Origin: Sphingobium chlorophenolicum
GTDB lineage: Bacteria > Pseudomonadota > Alphaproteobacteria > Sphingomonadales > Sphingomonadaceae
Assembly: GCF_000722875.1 (NCBI RefSeq)
Contig: NZ_JFHR01000042.1
Span: 1 to 48,731 of the forward strand
Length of the DNA: 48,731 nucleotides
Direction of reading: 5' to 3'
Shown in pieces: positions 36,631 through 44,538 of this stretch. Under the pieces are notes generated by a model. It was not told where the DNA came from. It did no database searches and was given only the letters and a program-made list of their open reading frames with translations. How positions within the stretch are numbered: position 1 is the stretch's first letter; every line of letters begins with the position of its first letter. Both the position numbers and the translations under genes were made by a program.

Positions 36631-36981
36631 TTAGCTGGCGCCCCCACCTTTTAATCCATCTTCCATACACCCGTTCGTTTCGAGCGAAGTCGAGAAACGC
36701 TCACGCGGCGGCCTAGAGAAATGAGACACCAAGGACCAATTTCCTGCAAGCATGGCTTCCTTCTTGGCGCGCGACCAGCCGCCGACGATCCGTTCCGCTT
36801 CCAGGGCTTCGATCCGCGAAGAAAAAACCTCGCTCCAGACGAGCGCGACGGGCAACCGCCTGCGCGTGAACTGGCTGCCTTGCCCCGACTGATGCTGCCC
36901 TATCCGATGCTCAAGATCATCTGTATGCCCGGTATAATAGCGCCCGTCCGAGCATCGCAGCATGTAGGTCCAGAACGCCAT
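36631..36981 (-). CDS. GIY-YIG superfamily nuclease-like protein
   Basis: 116 residues from the ATG at 36981 (MAFWTYMLRCSDGR); the frame before it is not family-like. The core shows a YxxYxG-like motif (FWTYMLRCSDGRYYTGHT), the RxxxH block (LEHRIGQHQSG), and a conserved Glu region (EVFSSRIEALEAE), which together define the single-domain YhbQ-like GIY-YIG group. The C-terminal tail (about 90-116, RERFSTSLETNG) is supplied by a palindromic repeat. It ends two bases before the dnaG start, so it is the first gene of this transcription unit. Nuclease activity is plausible but untested. Confidence 0.85.
   Translation of the reverse strand: MAFWTYMLRCSDGRYYTGHTDDLEHRIGQHQSGQGSQFTRRRLPVALVWSEVFSSRIEALEAERIVGGWSRAKKEAMLAGNWSLVSHFSRPPRERFSTSLETNGCMEDGLKGGGAS
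36671..36699. repeat. Palindromic repeat, family A, half copy 2 (inside the GIY-YIG gene)
   Basis: CCGTTCGTTTCGAGCGAAGT (start) through CGAGAAACG is a half element identical to the first arm of the 37.0-kb copy. Read on the minus strand it encodes RFSTSLETNG in the GIY-YIG reading frame. It is a single arm with no second arm, so it cannot form the full hairpin. Confidence 0.85.
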
Positions 36982-37032
36982 GTTTTGATTATGCCGGAAC
37001 AAGCGCCCGTGTCGAGCCGCACGCGCCCCCAC

Positions 37033-37106
37033 CCGTTCGTTTCGAGCGAAGTCGAGAAACGATATGTGTGCACTTTCCGTTTCTCGACTTCGCTCGAAAC
37101 GACCGG
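37033..37106. repeat. Palindromic repeat, family A, full copy 3
   Basis: Arm CCGTTCGTTTCGAGCGAAGT..AAACG and reverse-complement arm CGTTTCTCGACTTCGCTCGA..CCGG surround a short centre (ATATGTGTGCACTTTC). It lies between the yqeY stop and the GIY-YIG start. It is the only intergenic, complete copy seen here and the best reference for the family. No other gene overlaps it convincingly. Confidence 0.92.
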
Positions 37107-37159
37107 TGGTTGGGAAAAAGCGGGCGAGCCGTCAAAATGCTATGCTCCCGCCAAACCCC

Positions 37160-37612
37160 CTACGAAAGCGCCGCCTTCACCAACCCGCTGGCCTTGCTCA
37201 TATCGATTACCGACCCATGGCGCTCCTTCAGCACGGCCATGACCTTGCCCATATCCTTGACGCTGGCCGCGCCCACCTCCGCCTTGATCCCCTCGATCGC
37301 TGCCCTGGTCTCATCCTCGCTCAACTGCTGCGGCAGGAAGCCGTCGATCACGTCCAGCTCCGCCTGCTCTTTGGCCGCCAGCTCGTCGCGCCCGCCATTT
37401 TTGAACATCTCGATGGATTCGCGCCGCTGCTTCACCATCTTCTGCAACACCTCGACCACGACCGTGTCGTCATCCGGCACGTTCGAAGCGGTGCGCAATT
37501 CGATATCCCGGTCCTTCAGCTTCGCCAGGATCAGGCGCACGGCGGCCAGCCGATCCTTCTCTCCCGCTTTCATGGCGGCGACCTGGGCGCTCTTAATCTC
37601 GTCGCGAATCAT
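37160..37612 (-). CDS. yqeY: GatB/YqeY domain protein
   Basis: 150 residues from the ATG at 37612 (MIRDEIKSAQVAAMKAGEK), the family's usual beginning. Family motifs are KDRLAAVRLILAKLKDRDIE, TVVVEVLQKMVKQRRESIE and the C-terminal MGKVMAVLKERHGSVIDMSK, which corresponds to the tRNA-contacting tail domain of GatB. YqeY proteins are standalone relatives of GatB with suggested but unproven links to translation. Divergent from carA (152-bp gap). The run of GIY-YIG, dnaG and rpoD follows downstream on the same strand. Confidence 0.93.
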   Translation of the reverse strand: MIRDEIKSAQVAAMKAGEKDRLAAVRLILAKLKDRDIELRTASNVPDDDTVVVEVLQKMVKQRRESIEMFKNGGRDELAAKEQAELDVIDGFLPQQLSEDETRAAIEGIKAEVGAASVKDMGKVMAVLKERHGSVIDMSKASGLVKAALS

Positions 37613-37764
37613 GCGAATATGTCCTGTCTCTCGGGAAAGGATCAGATATAACGCCAAAAGAGATTTTTAACAGGAGTTGACCGCAACGCCTCACCCGCAT
37701 AGGTGACCGGCCGTTTAACCCGCAGCAGACGGGTTCCCGCAAAAGCATAAAGGACGATACGACC
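37613..37764 (+). promoter_or_regulatory. carA leader with possible promoter and small hairpin
   Basis: TTGACC (37677-37682), followed after 17 bases by TAGGTG (37700-37705), is a weak -35/-10 candidate. AACCCG (37717-37722) and CGGGTT (37730-37735) form a 6-bp hairpin with 7-nt loop, too weak to be a terminator. AAAGGA lies about 8 bases before the carA ATG. The divergent yqeY promoter must be in the same 152 bp. Confidence 0.35.
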
Positions 37765-38955
37765 ATGGCTGACGCCAAGACCCTCATTGTGCCCAAAGGA
37801 GCGACAGGGGTATTGGTTTTCGCCGATGGCTCGGCGGTGTTCGGCCGCGGTTTCGGCGCCGTCGGCGATGCGGTGGGCGAACTCTGCTTCAACACGGCGA
37901 TGACCGGCTATCAGGAAGTGATGACCGACCCCAGCTATGCGGGCCAGATCGTCACCTTCACCTTCCCGCATATCGGCAATGTCGGCACCAACCTGGACGA
38001 TGTGGAGGCGGACCTGCCCCATGCGCTGGGCTGCGTCGTGCGTCAGGACGTCACGGAACCCAGCAATTTCCGCAATGTCGAACCCTTCGACCAGTGGATG
38101 AAGGAAAAGGGCCGCATCGGTCTGGCAGGCGTCGACACCCGCGCCCTGACCCGCATGATCCGCCTGAAGGGCGCGCCCAATGTCGTGATTGCGCACGATC
38201 CGGAAGGCAATTTCGACCTGGAAGCGCTCGCCGCCAAGGCTGCGGCCTGGCCGGGCCTTGAAGGCATGGACCTCGCCATCGAAGTCAGCGCCACGGAAAG
38301 CCGTCTCTGGAAAGACGGCGTATGGAAGCTCGGCCATGGCTACGGCCTCGACGAAACCGAAACCCCGTTCGTTTCGAGCAAAGTCGAGAAACCTCGTCCC
38401 CATGTCGTCGCCCTGGATTATGGCGCGAAGAACAACATCTTCCGCAACCTCGTAAAGGCGGGCGCGTGCGTCACCGTACTGCCCGCCACCGCCAGCTTCG
38501 AACAGGTGATGGAGCAGAAGCCCGACGGCGTCTTCCTTTCCAACGGCCCCGGCGATCCCGCCGCGACCGGCGAATATGCCGTGCCCGTGATCAGAAAAGT
38601 GCTGGAAGCCGGCACGCCCATCTTCGGCATCTGCCTGGGCCACCAGATGCTGGCGCTCGCCGCCGGAGCGAAGACGATCAAGATGCACCAGGGCCATCGC
38701 GGCGCCAATCACCCGGTCAAGCGCCTGTCCGACGGTCTGGTCGAGATCACCTCAATGAACCACGGCTTCGCGGTCGACAGCGATACGCTGCCCGCCAATG
38801 TGAAGCCGACCCATGTGTCGCTCTTCGACGGCAGCAATTGCGGCATCGAACTGACCGACAGGAAGGCCTTCTCGGTCCAGTACCACCCCGAAGCCTCACC
38901 CGGCCCGCAGGACAGCTTCTACCTGTTCCAGCGCTTCGTTGAGGAGCTTAAGTGA
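37765..38955 (+). CDS. carA: Carbamoyl-phosphate synthase small subunit (glutaminase)
   Basis: 396 residues. N-terminal CPSase small domain with FNTAMTGYQEVMTDPSYAGQ, IGNVGTNLDD and ALTRMIR; C-terminal glutamine amidotransferase with the nucleophile region GICLGHQMLALAAG (about C290) and the His/Glu pair YHPEASPGPQD (about 372). It releases ammonia from glutamine for CarB, feeding pyrimidine and arginine synthesis. Odd feature: about residues 200-211 (TPFVSSKVEKPR) are encoded by a family-A half repeat, placed exactly at the linker before HVVALDYGAKNN, the start of the amidotransferase domain. Stop overlaps the rraB GTG start by four bases. Confidence 0.97.
   Translation: MADAKTLIVPKGATGVLVFADGSAVFGRGFGAVGDAVGELCFNTAMTGYQEVMTDPSYAGQIVTFTFPHIGNVGTNLDDVEADLPHALGCVVRQDVTEPSNFRNVEPFDQWMKEKGRIGLAGVDTRALTRMIRLKGAPNVVIAHDPEGNFDLEALAAKAAAWPGLEGMDLAIEVSATESRLWKDGVWKLGHGYGLDETETPFVSSKVEKPRPHVVALDYGAKNNIFRNLVKAGACVTVLPATASFEQVMEQKPDGVFLSNGPGDPAATGEYAVPVIRKVLEAGTPIFGICLGHQMLALAAGAKTIKMHQGHRGANHPVKRLSDGLVEITSMNHGFAVDSDTLPANVKPTHVSLFDGSNCGIELTDRKAFSVQYHPEASPGPQDSFYLFQRFVEELK
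38365..38392. repeat. Palindromic repeat, family A, half copy 4 (inside carA)
   Basis: CCGTTCGTTTCGAGCAAAGT, then CGAGAAAC: one arm of the 37.0-kb copy with a single internal base change (AGCAAAG for AGCGAAG). It is read in frame as PFVSSKVEK at the interdomain linker of carA. Confidence 0.85.
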
Positions 38956-39320
38956 GCCTCAACCTGCCCCCGGTTGACGAAGCCCGTCTCGCTGCGGAGT
39001 GGGAGGCGGACAAGGCCGTCCTCGCCAATCTCGCGGCGAATGGCGATGTGGCGCGCATCGCGCGCCCGGTCGATGTCAGCTTCAAGGGCAGCGAGAAGGA
39101 TTTCGAGCGCGTTTTGACCATCGCCAGCCAGTTCGGCTTCGTGGAACTGGACCGCGAAGAGGATGAAGATGGCGACCTCTTCCTGTTCCTCGAATGCGAG
39201 CAGCCCGTCGATGAACAGTCGATCCGCGCCCTGACGAAAAAATGCCTCCAGATCGAAATCCTCTGCGGCGTCGAATATGACGGCTGGGGTTGCGAGGCCC
39301 GGACGGGGGGAGTGCATTGA
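38952..39320 (+). CDS. rraB: RraB-type ribonuclease E inhibitor
   Basis: 122 residues from a GTG at 38952 that overlaps the carA stop in a GTGA, so the start is well supported by coupling. The protein matches the RraB pattern: ARLAAEWEADKAVLANLAAN at the start, VDVSFKGSEKDFERVLTIAS, LDREEDEDGDLFLFLECEQP and CGVEYDGWGCEA. E. coli RraB binds RNase E and reduces its activity; here that is inferred by similarity. Its place inside the car operon is unusual for a housekeeping RNA regulator. The stop overlaps the start of the next unknown gene. Confidence 0.85.
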   Translation: MSLNLPPVDEARLAAEWEADKAVLANLAANGDVARIARPVDVSFKGSEKDFERVLTIASQFGFVELDREEDEDGDLFLFLECEQPVDEQSIRALTKKCLQIEILCGVEYDGWGCEARTGGVH

Positions 39321-39634
39321 TACAGGATGCACCTCCACCGGCATACCATTGCGTCAAGGCCGAAGATATTACGGCGGATTCAAAGGGAAATGCGTTTGTT
39401 ACCCTTAGCGGAGATCCCCAACAACTTACCGCTTTTTTGAACGAAATTCCGAAATCGGGCAGCTTGCAGCTCGAAGCGCAGTCGCAAGCCAATGGCGTTG
39501 CATTTGCGCGCTTACGCGGCGCATTAAACACGCCATATCGTGAGATTGGCGGCCTTATTTACTCGGCTCAACGTCGACACTTAGCCGTCGCGATGACCAC
39601 CGATCCCTTGATTTGCGAAATAGAAGAGAAATAA
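39317..39634 (+). CDS. Hypothetical protein between rraB and carB
   Basis: 105 residues from a TTG at 39317, overlapping the rraB stop in TTGA; its own stop TAA overlaps the carB ATG (TAATG, 39632-39636). The frame is therefore tightly coupled on both sides. Base use is unlike its neighbours: lower GC, many A/T third positions, and TTA leucine codons that are rare elsewhere here. The protein ([20 protein letters not shown] start, a cysteine-poor soluble alpha/beta look, [15 protein letters not shown] block) is not recognised by me. The composition suggests transfer into the operon, while the overlaps suggest real expression. Confidence 0.7.
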   Translation: MIQDAPPPAYHCVKAEDITADSKGNAFVTLSGDPQQLTAFLNEIPKSGSLQLEAQSQANGVAFARLRGALNTPYREIGGLIYSAQRRHLAVAMTTDPLICEIEEK

Positions 39635-42600
39635 TGCCCAAACGCACCGACATCTCCTCCATCCTCATCATCGGCGCTGGCCCGATCATCATCGGCCAGG
39701 CTTGCGAGTTCGACTATTCGGGCACGCAGGCGGTGAAGGCGCTCAAGGAAGAGGGCTATCGCATCATCCTGGTCAATTCCAACCCGGCCACCATCATGAC
39801 CGACCCGGAATTCGCCGACGCGACCTATGTCGAGCCGATCACGCCCGAAATCGTGGCGAAGATCATCGAAAAGGAACGCCCCGACGCGGTGCTGCCCACC
39901 ATGGGCGGCCAGACGGCGCTCAATACGGCGCTCGCCCTGTTCAATGACGGTACGCTGGAGAAGTTTGGCGTCAAGATGATCGGCGCCGACGCGCAGGCCA
40001 TCGACAAGGCCGAAGACCGCCTGAAATTCCGCGACGCAATGGACAAGATCGGCCTGGAATCGGCCCGCTCGCGCATCGCCCACACGATGGAAGAGGCGCT
40101 GGAGGCTCTGGAGTTCACCGGCCTGCCGTCGATCATCCGGCCCAGCTTCACGCTCGGCGGCACCGGCGGCGGCGTCGCGTACAACAAGGAAGAGTTCAAG
40201 CGGATCGTCTCCGACGGACTGGACGCATCGCCCACCACCGAAGTGCTGATCGAGGAATCGCTGCTCGGCTGGAAAGAATATGAGATGGAGGTCGTCCGCG
40301 ACCGCAACGACAATGCCATCATCATCTGCTCCATCGAAAATGTCGACCCGATGGGCGTCCATACAGGCGACTCCATCACCGTCGCGCCCGCGCTGACGCT
40401 GACTGACAAGGAATATCAGATCATGCGCAACGCGAGCATCGCGGTGCTGCGTGAAATCGGCGTGGAAACAGGCGGTTCGAACGTGCAGTTCGCAGTCAAT
40501 CCGAAGGACGGCCGCCTGATCGTCATCGAGATGAACCCGCGCGTCTCCCGCTCTTCGGCACTGGCGTCGAAGGCCACCGGCTTCCCCATCGCCAAGGTCG
40601 CGGCGAAACTCGCCGTCGGCTACACGCTGGACGAGATCGAGAACGATATTACCGGCGCGACCCCGGCGTCGTTCGAGCCGACCATCGACTATGTCGTGAC
40701 CAAGATCCCGCGCTTCGCCTTCGAAAAATTCAAGGGGTCCGAACCGCTGCTCGGCACCGCGATGAAGTCGGTGGGCGAGGTGATGGCCATCGGCCGCAAC
40801 ATCCATGAATCGATGCAGAAGGCGCTGCGGGGTCTGGAAACCGGCCTGTGCGGCTTCAACGAGGTCGATCATCTCGTCGGCGCCCCCAAGGACGACATCA
40901 TCGCCGCCCTGGCCCAGCCGACGCCGGACCGCCTGCTGGTCGCCGCGCAGGCGCTGCGCGAAGGCCTGACCGTCGCGGAAATCCACAATATCGCGAAGTT
41001 CGATCCCTGGTTCCTGGAACGGATCAAGGAAATCATCGACGCGGAAGGCGAAATCCTCAGCAACGGCCTGCCGCAGGACGCGGATGGCATGCGCCGCCTC
41101 AAATCCATGGGCTTTTCCGACAAGCGCCTCGCTTACCTCGCGCTCAAATCCGCCAATCTGCGCGGCATGGAGCGGGGCATCGCGCGCGGTTCGGGCCTGA
41201 TCCACGAAGCGGTCAAGGCCATGACCGGCGGCGTCACCGAGGATGAGGTCCGCGCCCTGCGCCACAAGCTGGGCGTGCGCCCGGTCTTCAAGCGCATCGA
41301 CACCTGCGCCGCCGAGTTCGAGGCGAAGACGCCCTATATGTACTCGACCTACGAAGCGCCGATCTTCGGGGAGGCGGAGAATGAGGCGCAGCCCAGCGAC
41401 CGGAAGAAGGTCGTGATCCTGGGCGGCGGTCCCAACCGCATCGGGCAGGGCATCGAGTTCGACTATTGCTGCGTCCACGCCTGCTTTGCGCTCAGCGAGG
41501 CCGGTTATGAGACGATCATGGTCAATTGCAACCCTGAAACTGTATCAACCGACTATGACACCTCCGACCGTCTCTATTTCGAGCCGCTGACCGCCGAAGA
41601 CGTGTTGGAAATCCTCAGCGTCGAAATGTCGAGCGGTTCACTTCTTGGAGTCATTGTGCAATTTGGCGGTCAAACCCCGCTGAAACTGGCCCAGGCGCTC
41701 GAAAATGCGGGCGTTCCGATCCTGGGCACCTCGCCCGACGCCATCGACCTCGCAGAAGACCGCGAACGCTTCGCCGCTCTTATCGACAAGCTCAAGCTCA
41801 AGCAGCCCGCCAACGGCATCGCCCGCAGCCGGGAAGAAGCCATCGCCGTAGCCAACCGCATCGGCTACCCGGTGCTGATGCGTCCCTCCTACGTCCTTGG
41901 CGGCCGCGCCATGGAGATTGTCGACGGTCAGGCGCAACTGGAGGAATATATCGCCACCGCCGTCCAGGTGTCGGGCGACTCCCCGGTGCTGATCGACCAA
42001 TATCTGCGCGACGCGACCGAGGTGGATGTGGACGCGCTCTGCGACGGCGACGATGTGGTCGTTGCGGGCGTGCTCCAGCATATCGAGGAGGCGGGCGTCC
42101 ATTCGGGCGACTCCGCTTGCTCCCTGCCGCCCTACAGCCTGTCGGACGACATCATCGCGGAGATCGAGCGTCAGGCTGACGTCCTGGCCCGCGCCCTGTC
42201 CGTTCGCGGATTGATGAACATCCAGTTCGCGGTCAAGGACGGGGTGGTGTATCTGATCGAGGTCAACCCCCGCGCCAGCCGCACCGTGCCCTTCGTTGCC
42301 AAGGCCATCGGCACCCCCATCGCCAAGATCGCCAGCCGCGTCATGGCGGGCGAGAAGCTGCATGATCTGCCGAAGATCGACCGCAACGCGATTTCGCACA
42401 TCGCGGTCAAGGAAGCCGTCTTCCCCTTCGCCCGTTTCCCCGGCGTCGATCCGGTCCTCTCACCGGAGATGAAGAGCACCGGCGAAGTCATGGGCATCGA
42501 CAGCGATTTCGCCACCGCCTTCGCCAAGTCGCAATTGGGCGGCGGCACCGTCCTGCCCAAGAGCGGCACCGTGTTCGTGTCGGTCAAGGACAGCGACAAG

Positions 42601-42969
42601 CCGGTGATCCTGCCCGCCGTGCAGAAGATGGCCGCCCTGGGCTTCGCGATCATCGCGACCGGCGGCACCGCCCGCTATCTGGAGGATCAGGGCATCGCCG
42701 TCCAGCCGGTGAACAAGGTGGCGGAAGGGCGCCCCCATATCGTGGACAAGATCATCGACGGCGACGTCGACCTGATCTTCAACACGACGGAGGGTTGGCA
42801 GTCGCTGAAGGACAGCAAGGAAATCCGCACCAGCGCGCTGCGCGCCAAGGTACCGAGCTTCACCACGGCGGCGGCTTCGGTCGCTGCTGCGGACGCGATA
42901 GAGGCTCTTCGGGGGCATGCCCTTGAAGTGCGGTCGCTCCAGTCCTATTATCCCGTGTCGCAAGCCTGA
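39634..42969 (+). CDS. carB: Carbamoyl-phosphate synthase large subunit
   Basis: 1111 residues, ATG at 39634 ([13 protein letters not shown]). Two ATP-grasp halves: [20 protein letters not shown] and [20 protein letters not shown] are examples of the repeated metal/ATP motifs, with [16 protein letters not shown] and [16 protein letters not shown] in each half. The C-terminal methylglyoxal-synthase-like allosteric domain (about 950-1111) has [17 protein letters not shown]. It uses bicarbonate, ammonia and two ATP to form carbamoyl phosphate. The fused N- and C-halves are intact, with no frameshift. greA follows 81 bp downstream. Confidence 0.98.
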   Translation: MPKRTDISSILIIGAGPIIIGQACEFDYSGTQAVKALKEEGYRIILVNSNPATIMTDPEFADATYVEPITPEIVAKIIEKERPDAVLPTMGGQTALNTALALFNDGTLEKFGVKMIGADAQAIDKAEDRLKFRDAMDKIGLESARSRIAHTMEEALEALEFTGLPSIIRPSFTLGGTGGGVAYNKEEFKRIVSDGLDASPTTEVLIEESLLGWKEYEMEVVRDRNDNAIIICSIENVDPMGVHTGDSITVAPALTLTDKEYQIMRNASIAVLREIGVETGGSNVQFAVNPKDGRLIVIEMNPRVSRSSALASKATGFPIAKVAAKLAVGYTLDEIENDITGATPASFEPTIDYVVTKIPRFAFEKFKGSEPLLGTAMKSVGEVMAIGRNIHESMQKALRGLETGLCGFNEVDHLVGAPKDDIIAALAQPTPDRLLVAAQALREGLTVAEIHNIAKFDPWFLERIKEIIDAEGEILSNGLPQDADGMRRLKSMGFSDKRLAYLALKSANLRGMERGIARGSGLIHEAVKAMTGGVTEDEVRALRHKLGVRPVFKRIDTCAAEFEAKTPYMYSTYEAPIFGEAENEAQPSDRKKVVILGGGPNRIGQGIEFDYCCVHACFALSEAGYETIMVNCNPETVSTDYDTSDRLYFEPLTAEDVLEILSVEMSSGSLLGVIVQFGGQTPLKLAQALENAGVPILGTSPDAIDLAEDRERFAALIDKLKLKQPANGIARSREEAIAVANRIGYPVLMRPSYVLGGRAMEIVDGQAQLEEYIATAVQVSGDSPVLIDQYLRDATEVDVDALCDGDDVVVAGVLQHIEEAGVHSGDSACSLPPYSLSDDIIAEIERQADVLARALSVRGLMNIQFAVKDGVVYLIEVNPRASRTVPFVAKAIGTPIAKIASRVMAGEKLHDLPKIDRNAISHIAVKEAVFPFARFPGVDPVLSPEMKSTGEVMGIDSDFATAFAKSQLGGGTVLPKSGTVFVSVKDSDKPVILPAVQKMAALGFAIIATGGTARYLEDQGIAVQPVNKVAEGRPHIVDKIIDGDVDLIFNTTEGWQSLKDSKEIRTSALRAKVPSFTTAAASVAAADAIEALRGHALEVRSLQSYYPVSQA

Positions 42970-42995
42970 ACCCCTGCATAAGGAAGCATGCTGCG

Positions 42996-43019
42996 GGCGG
43001 CCCCATGGTGGGGGCCGCC
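42996..43019. promoter_or_regulatory. GC-rich hairpin between carB and greA
   Basis: GGCGGCCCC (42996-43004) and GGGGCCGCC (43011-43019) form a perfect 9-bp stem with a 6-nt loop. The following bases are AAAGGGAAG, not a T-run, so it is a strong hairpin but not a standard intrinsic terminator on the plus strand. It may end carB transcripts inefficiently or protect the 3' end, while greA keeps its own or read-through promoter. Confidence 0.6.
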
Positions 43020-43050
43020 AAAGGGAAGTTTTGACGAAGGATTTGCAATA

Positions 43051-43527
43051 ATGGCGACCGTCGAGAAGATGCCGATGCTGCAAATGGGCTATGACAAGCT
43101 CAACGCGCAGCTCCGCGAATTGAAGGCCGAACGGCCCTTGATCGTGGACGCCATCGAAGAAGCGCGCGCACACGGCGACCTTTCCGAAAACGCCGAATAT
43201 CATGCGGCGAAGGAACGCCAGGGTCAGGTCGAGGCGACCATCGCTGACCTGGAGGACAAGCTGTCCCGCGCCCAGATCATCGACCCGACGACCCTGTCGG
43301 GCGACAAGATCGTCTTCGGCGCGACCGTCACGCTGCTGGACGAAGACGACAAGCCGGTGAAGTACCAGATCGTGGGCCAGGCCGAGGCGGACGCCAAGGT
43401 TGGCATGATCAGTTATAACAGCCCGCTCGGCCGCGCCCTGATCGGCCGCCAGATCGGGGAAGAGGTCGAAGTTTCGGTTCCCTCGGGCGACAAATTCTAC
43501 CTGGTCGACAAGATCGATTTCATCTGA
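43051..43527 (+). CDS. greA: Transcription elongation factor GreA
   Basis: 158 residues from the ATG at 43051 ([10 protein letters not shown]); frames starting earlier cross the hairpin. N-terminal coiled-coil hairpin with the catalytic acidic tip [20 protein letters not shown] (D and E at the tip), then the C-terminal FKBP-like domain ([34 protein letters not shown]). GreA restarts backtracked RNA polymerase by stimulating its RNA cleavage. The rhomboid gene starts 5 bp after the stop, so they may be co-transcribed. Confidence 0.97.
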   Translation: MATVEKMPMLQMGYDKLNAQLRELKAERPLIVDAIEEARAHGDLSENAEYHAAKERQGQVEATIADLEDKLSRAQIIDPTTLSGDKIVFGATVTLLDEDDKPVKYQIVGQAEADAKVGMISYNSPLGRALIGRQIGEEVEVSVPSGDKFYLVDKIDFI

Positions 43528-43532
43528 AATCC

Positions 43533-44192
43533 ATGAAACTGCCTGCCGGGCGCATGACCAACGGGATCGCGGCGATCACATTCGCCGCGTTTCTCCTGCT
43601 CTATCTGACGGGGCAGGTCGACAATGCCGCCATCATCGCCGGTTTCATCCCGGCGCGGGTGGAGGATGGCGCGCTGCTGGCCGGAATGGCGGCGGTGCCG
43701 GCTTGGCTGACGCCGATCAGTTGCACGCTGGTGCATGCGAACTGGCTGCATATCGGCTTCAACCTGTTCATGTTCGTCTTTTGCGGACGGCAGGTGGAAC
43801 ATGTGCTGGACAAGGGCGCCACGCTGCTCCTCTATGTTGCGGGCGCCTATGGCGCGACGGCGCTGCAATGGGCGGTCGATCCGCATTCGGCCAATCCAAT
43901 GGTCGGCGCCAGCGGCGCCATATCCGCCGTCATCGCCACCTATTCGCTTCTCTACAGCCAGCAGAGAGTCCGGCGGGTCGGGCCGATTTCAGCCAATCTG
44001 GTCCGTCTGCTCTGGCTGGCGGCAAGCTGGATCGTGCTGCAACTGATGATCGGTTTCGCCACGGCGGGCGGCGCAGGCGGCCTTGGCCAGATTGCTATCG
44101 CCGCGCATATCGGCGGTTTTCTGGTGGGGCTGGCGCTGACGCGCCCACTGCTGCGCTGGCGCTTCCGCAAGCGTCCCCAGCCCCTTTCCTGA
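43533..44192 (+). CDS. Rhomboid-family intramembrane serine protease
   Basis: 219 residues with about six membrane helices. The catalytic pair is visible: Ser in VGASGAISAVIA (about S127, GxSG motif) and His in AIAAHIGGFLVGLAL (about H192). HANWLHIGFNLFMFVFCGRQ (about 68-87) is the conserved L1/H-x-x-x-N region (with WLHIGFNL). Family members cleave transmembrane helices of other proteins within the membrane; the substrate is unknown. Starts only 5 bp after greA. A likely extra N-terminal helix precedes the core. Confidence 0.9.
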   Translation: MKLPAGRMTNGIAAITFAAFLLLYLTGQVDNAAIIAGFIPARVEDGALLAGMAAVPAWLTPISCTLVHANWLHIGFNLFMFVFCGRQVEHVLDKGATLLLYVAGAYGATALQWAVDPHSANPMVGASGAISAVIATYSLLYSQQRVRRVGPISANLVRLLWLAASWIVLQLMIGFATAGGAGGLGQIAIAAHIGGFLVGLALTRPLLRWRFRKRPQPLS

Positions 44193-44212
44193 AATATTGG
44201 CCTGAACGTCCC

Positions 44213-44434
44213 TTATTCGTTCGGCAAATCCGGTTCCAGCAACCGGTGCAGGTGCACGATCACATAGCGCATCTCCGCATCGTCGACCGTCCGCTGCGCC
44301 GCGCCGCGCCACGCATTTTCCGCCGCGGCATAATCGGGATAGACCCCAACCAGTTCGATGGAGTTCAAATCTTCGAATTCCAGCGTCTGGGGATTTTTGA
44401 CGCGACCGCCCATCACAAGGTGCAGCTTGCTCAT
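44213..44434 (-). CDS. Small DUF4170-like protein
   Basis: 73 residues. SKLHLVMGGRVKNPQTLEF, LVGVYPDYAAAENAWRGAAQ and RYVIVHLHRLLEPD match what I recall of DUF4170, a short alphaproteobacterial cytoplasmic family of unknown function. No membrane helix or signal peptide. It is convergent with the rhomboid gene 20 bp away and lies before the yqjDEK-like genes on the same strand. Confidence 0.75.
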   Translation of the reverse strand: MSKLHLVMGGRVKNPQTLEFEDLNSIELVGVYPDYAAAENAWRGAAQRTVDDAEMRYVIVHLHRLLEPDLPNE

Positions 44435-44476
44435 GGTGTCTTATTTTCTCCTGTTCGGTGAACAGGCACAGTAGCA

Positions 44477-44509
44477 GGCCGCCCGCACCCGTCAAAGGGG
44501 CAGGCGGCC
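44477..44509. promoter_or_regulatory. GC-rich inverted repeat downstream of the small membrane-protein operon
   Basis: GGCCGCCCGCACCC (from 44477) and GGCAGGCGGCC (ends 44509) can pair with GGCCGCC/GGCGGCC as the core. It lies about 30 bp past the last gene of the minus-strand operon (44539). A second short palindrome, TCAGCATGCTTTTGCTGA, follows at about 44513-44530. It may help define the transcript end; no long T-run is seen. Confidence 0.45.
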
Positions 44510-44538
44510 AGTTCAGCATGCTTTTGCTGACTGAGCAA

